A stretch of 64,000 nt of DNA from Spirochaetia bacterium. GTDB lineage: Bacteria > Spirochaetota > Spirochaetia > Treponematales > Rectinemataceae. Below the pieces are notes generated by a model. That model ran no database searches. It was not told the origin of the DNA and saw only the letters and a list, made by a program, of their open reading frames with translations. Shown here one piece after another: positions 9,238-17,314 of this stretch. The stretch is taken from positions 1 to 64,000 of the forward strand of contig JARKOY010000074.1 of assembly GCA_029975555.1 (NCBI GenBank), read 5' to 3'. Both the position numbers and the translations under genes were made by a program. The number at the start of each line of letters is the position of its first letter. Within the stretch, counting starts at the first letter, position 1.

Positions 9238-10248
9238 TCACCGTGCGAGCGTGTGTTGTATCAATCGCGTCTTGAACCGAAGTATCTGAGGTTCAGGCGG
9301 CCCCTTCCCTTCAATCCTGTCGATGATGAGGTTTGCGGCGGCCTTGCCCATCTCGGCGATGGGCTGCTGGACGGCATACCTGCAGTATCGCAAAAGCGGA
9401 GAATAGGGCATCTCATCGAAGGCCGCAAAGGTAATCCGCCGCGCCCTCTCCCCTCCTTCGGAGATGAGATAATTCGTCGCCCCCAGGTGTGCGAAGAGGT
9501 TGACGATAAACCATGTATCCGGCGAATCCGGGTCCTTGACGATGTCTTCCATAGTGCGGTAACCAAAGGGAAGCGTGGGGTGGCCGAAGCGCACGTAGCG
9601 CTGCTCAATCTCGAGTCCTGCTTCCTCCATCGCCCTGCGGTAGCCGGCAAAACGTTCTCCTGCGGTCGTAACTTCAGGTTTGCCTCCGAGAAAGCCAATG
9701 CGGCGGTGCCCTTCCCTGATCAGGGCACGCACAGCTTCATAGGCCCCAGTCTCATTGTCAGCGAGCACCTGATCGGCCTCGCAGCCCTTAAGCCCCCGGT
9801 CCACAAGCACGATGGGAATGCCCAAGGCGGAAATCTGCGGCAGGTAGGTGCTCGAACTGCCTATGGGGATGAGGACGATGCCGTCGACGAGGCGCTCGGC
9901 GAGGTGTCGAAGGCGCTTTGCCTCTTCTTCCTCCGAGTCTCTCGACGTGCTCACGACAATGGAGTAGCCGTGGAGGGTCAGCTCCCGGTTCATGCTCTCA
10001 GCAATGAACATGAAAAAGTCGCCTGCAAGGTCAGGCGCAACGACGCCGATCGTATGGGTGCGGCTCGTTTTGAGACTGCGTGCCACAAAGTTGATCTTGT
10101 AGCCTAGCGACTCCATCGCCTCCAGCACGGCATTCTTCGTTTCGTCCCGCACTCGGGGGTCATTGTTGAGTACTCGCGACACGGTGGCCGTCGACACGTG
10201 TGCCTTCTGCGCGACATTCCTTATGGTTATTGTGCCATGTGCCATCAT
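9238..10248 (-). CDS. LacI-family transcriptional repressor
   Basis: A 336-residue regulator. The N-terminal helix-turn-helix reads TIRNVAQKAHVSTATVSRVL, followed by the hinge NFVARSLKTSRTHTIGVV and a periplasmic-binding-protein-like sugar sensor domain. It starts at 10248 (or 10245), overlapping the stop of the AEC transporter gene by 4 nt, and lies 30 nt before fucI. Two LacI-type palindromes at 16342-16357 and 16406-16421 in the rbsA promoter region are the likely operators, so it probably controls its own operon in response to the sugar or a phosphorylated intermediate. Confidence 0.92.
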   Translation of the reverse strand: MMAHGTITIRNVAQKAHVSTATVSRVLNNDPRVRDETKNAVLEAMESLGYKINFVARSLKTSRTHTIGVVAPDLAGDFFMFIAESMNRELTLHGYSIVVSTSRDSEEEEAKRLRHLAERLVDGIVLIPIGSSSTYLPQISALGIPIVLVDRGLKGCEADQVLADNETGAYEAVRALIREGHRRIGFLGGKPEVTTAGERFAGYRRAMEEAGLEIEQRYVRFGHPTLPFGYRTMEDIVKDPDSPDTWFIVNLFAHLGATNYLISEGGERARRITFAAFDEMPYSPLLRYCRYAVQQPIAEMGKAAANLIIDRIEGKGPPEPQILRFKTRLIQHTLAR

Positions 10249-11183
10249 GCGACTCCCACTATCGCGAGCACCGCGACCAGCACCACGGATACAAGCGTGA
10301 ACAGCGTGAGCACGCTGCCGACGAACCGCTCATTGCCTCTGTAGTACACGGGTATGACAAAAGGCGGCGGCAACACAAACAGCATCATCGCCGCGCGCGC
10401 ATGCCAGTCTGAAAACCCCAGGGCCGGCACAATCATGTACGCACATACCAACCCCATGCCGGCCGCCACAACGGCGCGCGCGGCTACTACGCGAATCAAG
10501 TACTTGTCCACGACAATGCCCGCGCTGAGGGAAGCCCCGATCACAAGGCAGACCAGCGGGGTTGTCAGCCCGCCTATGGTATCGAAGATGGTGGATGTCG
10601 TTCCGCTCGTAACCGCCAGAGTCCTCGAAAAGGCCGGCGCAAGCAACGAGAGCAAAAGGCCACCCCCGATCGCCCAGAGCACCTTGGAACGCACGATGTC
10701 GCGCCAAGGAAAATTCGGCCCTCCCTTCTCCTTTTTGGAGTCTGCGCCAGCCCCAAGACTCATCTGAGCCATGAGTACGGTGAACACATAGAGAACCTGT
10801 CCCAAGTCGAGGGCGGCAAAGGCCGGCAGATGTTCGCTCCCGTGGTACCCCGCGTAGAGCGCGTAGCCCAGCATCCCTGCCTCAAACCCCTGAAAAAGAA
10901 GGCGCGTCTCTGGTCTCGGCGTGTGGACTACGCGAGCAATCAGAGCTCCCGCAAGCCCCATCGCCGCACAGGCTGTGAAGACACCAGCCGCGAGCAGAAT
11001 ATTCCTGCCGTCGGGCCTCAACTGCAGAAAAGCCTGAAACAGCAGCAAGGGGAGCGTCAAATTCGTGATGAGCTTTTTGAGCCCCTCGATGGCTCGCTCA
11101 CCCAGCCAGCCTCGCTTCGCGAGCACATAGCCGACAATCATGAGAATCGCAATCGAAAGAAGAGAACCCGCTGCCTGTTCCAT
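10245..11183 (-). CDS. AEC (auxin efflux carrier) family transporter
   Basis: A 312-residue integral membrane protein with about ten hydrophobic helices and the AEC pattern (LITNLTLPLLLFQAFLQL near the N-terminus; a conserved GASLSAG helix in the middle). Family members move organic acids or similar anions out of or into the cell. In this operon it could export an acidic product or carry a second substrate; this is inference. It sits between the mutarotase and LacI genes with short or overlapping junctions. The ribosome binding site is weak (GAAGGG). Confidence 0.8.
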   Translation of the reverse strand: MEQAAGSLLSIAILMIVGYVLAKRGWLGERAIEGLKKLITNLTLPLLLFQAFLQLRPDGRNILLAAGVFTACAAMGLAGALIARVVHTPRPETRLLFQGFEAGMLGYALYAGYHGSEHLPAFAALDLGQVLYVFTVLMAQMSLGAGADSKKEKGGPNFPWRDIVRSKVLWAIGGGLLLSLLAPAFSRTLAVTSGTTSTIFDTIGGLTTPLVCLVIGASLSAGIVVDKYLIRVVAARAVVAAGMGLVCAYMIVPALGFSDWHARAAMMLFVLPPPFVIPVYYRGNERFVGSVLTLFTLVSVVLVAVLAIVGVA

Positions 11184-11210
11184 GGCCGATACGACCCTTC
11201 AGTCTTCTAT

Positions 11211-11648
11211 TCAATCCGAAACTGGTGGAACACCTTTTTTCAGAATGATGTTGCCGTATTTGACCGTCTCGCCTGTCATGACCACCGCAAAGGCCTTCTT
11301 TGCCCTCTCATAGAAGGCGAAGCGTTCCATGCGCGCGATCGGCGGCGTATCTGGCCAGTAGCGATCGATGACCAGGCGGTACCTGCGCTCGACGTCAGGA
11401 TCGAGGACGTCTCCCACCGACGGCTGCATCATGATCACCGGTGCATCGACGTAGCTGTCGAGGTTGATGAGTCGCAAAATACCGTCGAGGAGGTCGGGGA
11501 TGCGTATGCCGTCGGCGCGCACTACGCGCGGATTGAGCGCGTCGCCACAGAAAAAAGCGTCGGCGAGGACAATTTCGTCCCCGTGACCCATTCGGTAGAG
11601 CACCGAAAGCAGCTCGGCCGAAATGCAAGGTTTAATACCAATCAGCAT
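11211..11648 (-). CDS. fucU: L-fucose mutarotase (RbsD/FucU family)
   Basis: A 145-residue protein starting MLIGIKPCISAELLSVLYRM with the family motif MGHGDEIVLADA, whose His acts in anomer conversion. FucU speeds interconversion of alpha- and beta-L-fucose; the RbsD branch handles D-ribose. Linkage to fucI favours the fucose role. The ATG at 11648 follows AAAGGAG, and the gene overlaps the PfkB stop by 7 nt. Confidence 0.88.
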   Translation of the reverse strand: MLIGIKPCISAELLSVLYRMGHGDEIVLADAFFCGDALNPRVVRADGIRIPDLLDGILRLINLDSYVDAPVIMMQPSVGDVLDPDVERRYRLVIDRYWPDTPPIARMERFAFYERAKKAFAVVMTGETVKYGNIILKKGVPPVSD

Positions 11649-12634
11649 ATGCGCTCCTTTACCGTGAATGTAGACATGAATCCAGGGGCAAAGCGCACCG
11701 CCTCCGGATCGAAGACCGCCACCTCGTGCAGCGTTGGCGGCTCTGCGCCGCGCTTCGTGCAGTCGAGGGCGGCTACCGCCGTGGCGAGGCGCAGCACCGC
11801 CTTAAGACTATCCTCGGGCAACGAGGCGAGGCCGCTGCGGTCGCGCACCTTGAGCCAACCAAGGCCCGCAAGGAGCGCCGCCTGGAAGCTGTCCCCCGCG
11901 CCGATCGTGTCGACGACCTTCACACGTGCCGCAGGAAGCTCGCAGCGGTACTTCTTTGTAAACATCATGGCACCACGCTCTCCAAGGGTGAGCGCCACAA
12001 GTTCCGGCCCCAATGCCAGCACCCTCGACACCGCATCCTCGGCAGGCATTTCATAGACCCACTCGAGGTCCGAATCGCTCGCCTTCACAATTGCGCTGCG
12101 CCGGCACACCCACTCAAAGCGGGCCCGGTATTCGGATTTGGACAGGATGAGGCTCGGCCTGACGTTCGGGTCGAAGCTTATGAGTCTGCGCAAATGTTCA
12201 CGCTCGATCAGAGAGAGAATCGTCGAACACGATGGTTCTTCGACGAGAGAGATGGAACCGACGACAAGAAAGACCGCTTGCTCGGGCAGCGCAGCTGGCA
12301 GGTCCGAAGGCATAAAAAAGCGATCGGCAGCATCCGCCGAATAGAAGGCGTATTTCGCATTTCCTTCCGCGTCGCGCTCGACAAAGGCAAGGGTCACCGC
12401 CTGCTCGCTCCGGACGAGCATAGAGGTGTCGACGCCAGAATCCCGCAGTTTGGCGACGATCTTGTCGCCGAGAAAGTCCTTCGATGTCTTCCCTATGAAC
12501 CATGTGGGCACGCCGAGTCTCGCCGCAGCGATTGCGCTGTTGTAGGGACAGCCTCCGGGGCAGGCCTCAAAGAGGTGCACCCCTTGCGCTGACGGGACCA
12601 TATCGATCAGGCTCTCGCCGCACGCTGCAATCAT
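11642..12634 (-). CDS. PfkB-family carbohydrate kinase
   Basis: A 330-residue sugar kinase with the N-terminal ACGESLIDMVP motif and the C-terminal PfkB signature DTIGAGDSFQAALLAG holding the catalytic Asp. Closest in look to fructokinases: NSAIAAARLGVP near residues 35-46, and FDPNVRPSL in the middle. In this operon it would phosphorylate a free ketose or a related intermediate. A second kinase (FGGY type, 25241) lies in the divergent unit, so the locus has two kinases for possibly two substrates or two steps. The ribosome binding site is GGAGGAG. Confidence 0.88.
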   Translation of the reverse strand: MIAACGESLIDMVPSAQGVHLFEACPGGCPYNSAIAAARLGVPTWFIGKTSKDFLGDKIVAKLRDSGVDTSMLVRSEQAVTLAFVERDAEGNAKYAFYSADAADRFFMPSDLPAALPEQAVFLVVGSISLVEEPSCSTILSLIEREHLRRLISFDPNVRPSLILSKSEYRARFEWVCRRSAIVKASDSDLEWVYEMPAEDAVSRVLALGPELVALTLGERGAMMFTKKYRCELPAARVKVVDTIGAGDSFQAALLAGLGWLKVRDRSGLASLPEDSLKAVLRLATAVAALDCTKRGAEPPTLHEVAVFDPEAVRFAPGFMSTFTVKERIC

Positions 12635-12721
12635 CGCTCTTTCTCTCCTCCTTTCTTATTCAACGTCGCACGCCACGGATGGTCAGGCTCAGTCGGAGCG
12701 CTTTCCATCTCCCGGAGAAGT

Positions 12722-12750
12722 GGGTGAGCAAGCCGCATGCCTGCTCACCC
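12722..12750 (-). other. Stem-loop between rbsB and pfkB
   Basis: Perfect 9-bp inverted repeat GGGTGAGCA / TGCTCACCC (12722-12730 and 12742-12750) with an 11-nt loop. No T-run on either side. It lies just after the binding-protein gene, a usual place for an RNA structure that protects the upstream mRNA from 3' decay. Confidence 0.65.
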
Positions 12751-12773
12751 GAAATTGTCACGCCATTATGAGA

Positions 12774-13712
12774 TCACTGATACAGAACTGCCTGAATCTT
12801 CGGATCGTTGATGTTGGTCTTGTCGTACCAGTAGAAGCCGGTATCGACAAACTTAGGAAGCTTCTCGCCCTTCAGGGCCTTGACCGCGCTGACCACGACC
12901 TGATACCCGATGCCCACAGGGTTCTGAGTGATCGCGCCCGCCATCTCTCCGGAACGGATCGCGGCAATCTGCTGCGCACCGGAATCATAGCCGATCACCA
13001 CGATCTTGCCAACCTTGCCCATTTCTTTTACACCGTTCAGAACGCCTATCGCCGAACCTTCGTTGGCGCCGAAAATGCCCTTGAGGTTCGGATGGGACTG
13101 GATGATGGCCTTCGTGAGGTCGGTGGACTTAAGCTGGTCGCCGCCGCCGTACTGTACAGTGACGATGGTGATCTTCGGGTATTTCGATTTGATGCGGTTG
13201 ACAAAGCCATCGCGGCGATCAATGCCCGTGCGGCTCGTCTGGTCGTGGACCACGACGGCAATCTCTCCTGACCCGCCGATCAGTTCCGCCATCTTGTCCG
13301 CCGCGTAGGCCGCTGCGGCGACGTTGTCCGTGGCGCAGGTGGTGAGCGGAATGTCGCTATCGACGCCGGAGTCGAAGGCGATGACGGGGATCTTCTTGGC
13401 TTTGGCTTGCTGCAGATAAGGAATCGCTGCCTTGCTGTCGAGCGCCGCAAAACCGATGGCCGAGGGGTTTTTAGCCAGTGCCGCAGCGAGCATGTCGATC
13501 TGCTTGTCGACCATCGCCTCGGTCTCCGGGCCCTCAAAGGTAATGGTCACGCCCAGGTCCTTGGCCGCCTGCTCGGCTCCCTGCTTGACCGCCTGCCAGA
13601 ACTGATGCTGGAAGCCCTTTGAAATGAGTGGAATGTAGTACTGCTGCGCGGCGAGCGAACCTACCGCAACCAGCATGAGTATGAATGCGAGAACGACCGT
13701 GCGTTTTTTCAT
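12774..13712 (-). CDS. rbsB: Sugar ABC transporter substrate-binding protein (RbsB type)
   Basis: A 312-residue periplasmic binding protein with a signal peptide (MKKRTVVLAFILMLVAVGSLAAQQ). It has the type I sugar-binding fold: two Rossmann-like lobes, with IPLISKGFQHQFWQAVKQGA at the N-terminus and FGANEGSAIGVLNGVKE in the second lobe. The sequence resembles ribose/fucose/rhamnose binding proteins; the ligand cannot be read from sequence alone, but linked fucI and fucU suggest a deoxy sugar or similar aldose. A strong GGAGG site lies upstream. Stem-loops on both sides of the gene suggest raised transcript stability, as expected for a protein needed in excess over the permease. Confidence 0.92.
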   Translation of the reverse strand: MKKRTVVLAFILMLVAVGSLAAQQYYIPLISKGFQHQFWQAVKQGAEQAAKDLGVTITFEGPETEAMVDKQIDMLAAALAKNPSAIGFAALDSKAAIPYLQQAKAKKIPVIAFDSGVDSDIPLTTCATDNVAAAAYAADKMAELIGGSGEIAVVVHDQTSRTGIDRRDGFVNRIKSKYPKITIVTVQYGGGDQLKSTDLTKAIIQSHPNLKGIFGANEGSAIGVLNGVKEMGKVGKIVVIGYDSGAQQIAAIRSGEMAGAITQNPVGIGYQVVVSAVKALKGEKLPKFVDTGFYWYDKTNINDPKIQAVLYQ

Positions 13713-13735
13713 GGCGTTACTCCTCCTTATACGTT

Positions 13736-13755
13736 CCGCTTCCGTACGGAAGCGG
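13736..13755 (-). other. Stem-loop between rbsC and rbsB
   Basis: A 20-bp perfect palindrome, CCGCTTCCGT/ACGGAAGCGG. It lies upstream of the AAGGAGG site of the binding-protein gene. It may mark an mRNA processing point or a barrier to 5' decay; a regulator operator is a weaker alternative. Confidence 0.6.
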
Positions 13756-13766
13756 GTATTCCCTTG

Positions 13767-14777
13767 TTATCGCCTCTTGCGGAGCATATCCATATACACC
13801 GCGAAGATGATGATGATGCCCGTCGTTACGATCTGCCACTCCTGAGGCACCGACAAAATGCGCAGCCCATTGGTCAGCGTGCTCATGATGAAGGCGCCGA
13901 TGATCGTCCCCAGAATCGTCCCCTCGCCGCCCGACAGCGAAGTGCCCCCGATGACCGCCGCGGCGATCGCGTCGAGTTCATAGCCCTGGCCGAGCGCTGG
14001 CTGCGCGGAATTGAGCCTCGAGGCGATCAGAACGCCGGCGATGCCGCAGATCAGACCGTTGACCGCATACACCGCGATCTTCCACCTGTCGGTGTTGATA
14101 CCAGACAGGCGCACCGCTTCCTCGTTGGAACCGATGGCAAAGGTGTAGCGCCCGAAGATGGTGTTGTTGAGGACAAAGCTCGCCAAAACCGCGAGGACGA
14201 AAAGAATGATGACGGCGTTGGGAATCTGGAAATTTTGCAGGAATGGAAACATGGTGCCCATCGATATCTTCGAGAACGATGGCGCGTTGGTAAAATAGAT
14301 GGGTTTTGAGTGTGCGATGATGAGCGAGAGTCCCTTCGTGAGCATGTTCATGCCGAGCGTGGCGATGAAGGGCGGTATCTTGAACTTGGCCACCATGACG
14401 CCCGAGGCGAGGCCGCAGATCGCCCCCACGATGAGCGCCGTGAGCACGCCCAAGGCGACCGGCAAGTTCCACACCGCGACGGTCTGTGCGGCCATGACGG
14501 CGGTGAAGGTCATCGTCGTGCCGACGGACAGGTCAATGCCGCCCGTGATGATGACGAAGGTGACGCCGATGGCCAACACGCCGTTGACGGCCGTCGCCAG
14601 CATAATCGCGATGAGATTGTAGGGCTGAAAGAAATTCGGAGAGAGAATCGAAAAGACAATGACAAGAAGCACCAGACTTGAAAATGCCAGCAGCTTCTGT
14701 CGGGCAGAAGCACCCCTCGTTGCAAACGCCGTCTTCGCAGGCGACACGGCAGTGGCTGCATTGGTTTTATTCGCCAT
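13767..14777 (-). CDS. rbsC: Sugar ABC transporter permease (RbsC type)
   Basis: A 336-residue membrane protein of the carbohydrate uptake transporter 2 family with 8-10 hydrophobic helices. Typical blocks are FVIITGGIDLSVGT, PPFIATLGMNMLTKGLS, AVYAVNGLICGIAGV and AAAVIGGTSLSGGEGTILGT, the last forming the coupling helix for the ATPase. The start ATG at 14777 has GAAGGGA before it. It is second in the operon, 28 nt after rbsA. It forms the membrane channel for the rbsB ligand. Confidence 0.93.
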   Translation of the reverse strand: MANKTNAATAVSPAKTAFATRGASARQKLLAFSSLVLLVIVFSILSPNFFQPYNLIAIMLATAVNGVLAIGVTFVIITGGIDLSVGTTMTFTAVMAAQTVAVWNLPVALGVLTALIVGAICGLASGVMVAKFKIPPFIATLGMNMLTKGLSLIIAHSKPIYFTNAPSFSKISMGTMFPFLQNFQIPNAVIILFVLAVLASFVLNNTIFGRYTFAIGSNEEAVRLSGINTDRWKIAVYAVNGLICGIAGVLIASRLNSAQPALGQGYELDAIAAAVIGGTSLSGGEGTILGTIIGAFIMSTLTNGLRILSVPQEWQIVTTGIIIIFAVYMDMLRKRR

Positions 14778-14805
14778 AATAATTCCCTTCTGTAATATAT
14801 TGGTA

Positions 14806-16323
14806 TTATGCTGTTTTCATCATGGTCTCGCGCTGGGTCGCGAGCTTCATGATCGCCTCTTCCGTCGCAGTGGAACCATCCAGTTCGCCGGTAATGCGCC
14901 CCTCGCACATCACGACGATTCTGTCGCTCATGCGCAAAATTTCCGGCAGCTCGGAGGATATCATCACGATCGCCTTGCCGAGCGAGGCCAGTTCGTTGAG
15001 AAGCTGGTAGATTTCTTGCTTCGCACCGACGTCGATGCCGCGCGTCGGCTCGTCGAAGAAGAGCACGTCGCAGTTTTTCACGAGCCATTTTGCGACGACG
15101 ACCTTCTGCTGGTTGCCTCCCGAAAGAAATTTCACTTTCTGCAAAAGACTCGGCGTCTTGATAGAGAGGGCCTGTATCTGCTCCGACGCGGTCTTCTCCA
15201 TCTTTTTGGGTTTCAGCACACCGAGCGAGTTTATGAACGTGGGCAGATCGGTCATGCAGATGTTATCGATCACTGACATGCCCACCGCGAGGCCATAGCG
15301 CTTGCGGTCCTCCGACAGATACCCGATCCCATGCTTCGCCGCATCTCTGGGATGGCGAATGACGACCTTCTTTCCTTTTACGTATATCTCGCCCGAATCG
15401 ACCGGATCCGCCCCGAACACGGCCCTCGCAACCTCCGTCCGTCCCGCACCCATGAGCCCCGCAAAACCAAGTATCTCGCCTCGGCGTACGGTAAAGCTCA
15501 CATTCTTTACAAGGCGCCCGCGATTCAGATTGCGCACTTCGAGGACGACCTCGCCGGGCTTTCCTTTCGGCACCCGCCGGGCACTCTCGTCGATCTTGCG
15601 CCCCACCATGAGGGAGATGACCTGGTCGAGATTCGTCTCCGAGGCGCGGTACGTGCCCATGTACTGTCCGTCGCGGAGCACGGTGATCCGGTCGGAAATG
15701 CGAAACAGTTCGTCCATGCGGTGCGAAATGTAGACGATACCGACGCCCTGTGCGCGCAGGTGCCGTATGATCTCGAAGAGCTCCTCCACTTCGGCCTCAT
15801 TGAGCGGGGATGTCGGTTCATCCATAATCAGCACGCGCGCATCGAAGGAGAGCGCCTTCACGATCTCCACCATCTGCTGCTTGGCGATGGTGAGTTCTCC
15901 AACCTTGACTCTGGGGTCCAAATCCACATGCAGCATGTCGAAAAGCGCCTTTGCCTTCGCGTTGATGGCTTTTTCGTCGAGGAAAAAACCGCCGGCACGG
16001 CGCGGCTCTTTCCCTATAAAAATGTTCTGCGCCGCCGTGAGGTGGTTCATGAGGTTGAGTTCCTGATGGATGATCGAGATGCCGAGCCGCTGTGCAGCAC
16101 GCGGGGTGTTGATCTCCACAGGTTTTCCGCCTATGAGGATTTCTCCAGAATCACGCTGGTAGACGCCGGAGAGAATCTTCATGAGCGTCGATTTTCCTGC
16201 CCCGTTCTCTCCCACGAGCGTGTGCACCTCGCCGGGATAGAGGTCGAACTGCACATCCTTGAGCGCCTGCACGCCGGGGAAGGCCTTGCTGAGGTTCCGC
16301 ACGACAATGATAGGTTCCGCCAC
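14806..16323 (-). CDS. rbsA: Sugar ABC transporter ATPase, two fused domains (RbsA type)
   Basis: A 505-residue ATPase with two nucleotide-binding domains in tandem, as in RbsA/XylG/MglA. The N-terminal half has Walker [10 protein letters not shown] and Walker [10 protein letters not shown] but a modified signature (LTIAKQQ). The C-terminal half has a degenerate Walker A (GLMGAGRTE, no Lys) but a good signature LSGGNQQ and Walker [10 protein letters not shown]. This asymmetry is normal for the family. It starts at a GTG (16323) after GAGAGG. It is first in the minus-strand operon and is driven by the promoter at 16369-16397. Confidence 0.93.
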   Translation of the reverse strand: MAEPIIVVRNLSKAFPGVQALKDVQFDLYPGEVHTLVGENGAGKSTLMKILSGVYQRDSGEILIGGKPVEINTPRAAQRLGISIIHQELNLMNHLTAAQNIFIGKEPRRAGGFFLDEKAINAKAKALFDMLHVDLDPRVKVGELTIAKQQMVEIVKALSFDARVLIMDEPTSPLNEAEVEELFEIIRHLRAQGVGIVYISHRMDELFRISDRITVLRDGQYMGTYRASETNLDQVISLMVGRKIDESARRVPKGKPGEVVLEVRNLNRGRLVKNVSFTVRRGEILGFAGLMGAGRTEVARAVFGADPVDSGEIYVKGKKVVIRHPRDAAKHGIGYLSEDRKRYGLAVGMSVIDNICMTDLPTFINSLGVLKPKKMEKTASEQIQALSIKTPSLLQKVKFLSGGNQQKVVVAKWLVKNCDVLFFDEPTRGIDVGAKQEIYQLLNELASLGKAIVMISSELPEILRMSDRIVVMCEGRITGELDGSTATEEAIMKLATQRETMMKTA

Positions 16324-16341
16324 GCCTCTCGCCTCGCTTTC

Positions 16342-16357
16342 ATGTATACGTTTACAT
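16342..16357. promoter_or_regulatory. LacI-type operator, proximal
   Basis: ATGTATACGTTTACAT, an imperfect palindrome centred on CG that differs from ATGTAAACGTTTACAT at one position. It lies about 5 to 20 nt downstream of the predicted rbsA start point, a classic repression site. The linked LacI protein (9238-10248) is the likely ligand. It also nearly fits a CcpA-type cre site. Confidence 0.65.
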
Positions 16358-16368
16358 TAGTCCTTATT

Positions 16369-16397
16369 ATTTTCAGGGCACTTTTCCAATCTGTCAA
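16369..16397 (-). promoter_or_regulatory. Promoter of the rbsA operon
   Basis: Read leftward: -35 TTGACA (16397-16392), 17-bp spacer, -10 GAAAAT (16374-16369; 4 of 6 match). The predicted start point is near 16362. It is bracketed by the two LacI-type operators. Confidence 0.6.
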
Positions 16398-16405
16398 GAG
16401 CAAAA

Positions 16406-16421
16406 ATGCAAACGATTACAT
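16406..16421. promoter_or_regulatory. LacI-type operator, distal
   Basis: ATGCAAACGATTACAT, two differences from the ideal ATGTAAACGTTTACAT. Its centre is 64 bp from the proximal operator, close to six helical turns, which would allow a repressor tetramer or paired dimers to loop across the rbsA promoter. Confidence 0.6.
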
Positions 16422-16443
16422 ACATGCTTACGGCCAAGACACC

Positions 16444-16472
16444 TTGCGCACCATTCCAGGCGGTGGTATATT
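16444..16472 (+). promoter_or_regulatory. Promoter of the deoR-E2-E3-E1 operon
   Basis: -35 TTGCGC (16444-16449), 17-bp spacer, -10 TATATT (16467-16472). It would start the plus-strand sugar operon about 60 nt before the regulator ATG at 16541. Confidence 0.6.
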
Positions 16473-16540
16473 TAAGAAGGCGAATTGAAGCATTTTCGAA
16501 GCAACTACGAAAGATATTCCGAAGTTTTTCGGAGGTGAAC

Positions 16541-17296
16541 ATGCTGTTTGACCTGAACGATCGCGACAAAGCCATTCTCGAGCTGCTTTCGGATCGCAGT
16601 TTCATCTCCGTCTCCGAACTGGCACATGCGCTCGGCGTATCCGAGGTGACCGTGCGCGGCGATCTTTCGAGCCTCGAAGAGCGCGGCTACCTCGTAAGAA
16701 TCCGGGGCGGCGCTGCCCCCTCGATGCACAGGAGCATCCTCGAACACCAGAAGTTGCACATGGAAGAAAAACAGCGCATCGCAAAGAAGGCGGCGGAGCT
16801 CGTCCGCGACGGCGACAGAATCATGATCGAGGCCGGCACCACCACTGCGCTCATCTCGAGGTACCTCGTCGGAAAACAGGATGTACAGATCGTAACCAAC
16901 TCGATGTTGGCCTTTTCATACTCCCGCACGAATCCGTTCATCAACTTGATTCTCACGGGCGGCACGTTCAGACGCGAGACGGAGTCGTTGGTGGGCCCTA
17001 TTGCGGTGCAGAGCCTCGCCAGCTTCAATGCCCGGCTCGCCTTTGTCGGCACCGACGGCTTTTCTCTCCAGAGGGGAATGACGACCCAGCTGACCGAGGG
17101 GGCCGAGATCGTCCGCGCGATGAGCAAGCTGGCGGAAGTCACCTGGCTCGTGGCCGATTCCTCGAAATTCGACAAGGTCGGCTTTGTCAGTGTGTTGCCG
17201 CTCAAGGCGGTGCACGGCATCATCTCCGATACGGGTCTGTCCAAAGAAGCTGTAGAAGCGCTTAAGGCCGAGGGGCTTGAGGTGCTTCTTGCATAA
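16541..17296 (+). CDS. DeoR-family transcriptional regulator
   Basis: A 251-residue regulator. The N-terminal winged helix-turn-helix reads RDKAILELLSDRSFISVSEL and then HALGVSEVTVRGDLSSLEE. A C-terminal DeoR sensor domain follows, with IEAGTTTALISRYL, TNSMLAFSY, LILTGGTFRRET and a VADSSKFDKVGF phosphosugar-binding segment. The ATG at 16541 has GGAGGTG 4 nt upstream; a longer upstream frame is rejected. It is first in the plus-strand operon, 18 nt before E2, and divergent from rbsA. DeoR regulators usually sense a phosphorylated sugar, which suits a pathway that makes sugar phosphates. Confidence 0.92.
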   Translation: MLFDLNDRDKAILELLSDRSFISVSELAHALGVSEVTVRGDLSSLEERGYLVRIRGGAAPSMHRSILEHQKLHMEEKQRIAKKAAELVRDGDRIMIEAGTTTALISRYLVGKQDVQIVTNSMLAFSYSRTNPFINLILTGGTFRRETESLVGPIAVQSLASFNARLAFVGTDGFSLQRGMTTQLTEGAEIVRAMSKLAEVTWLVADSSKFDKVGFVSVLPLKAVHGIISDTGLSKEAVEALKAEGLEVLLA

Positions 17297-17314
17297 TAGA
17301 GGGGAAAATAAGCT

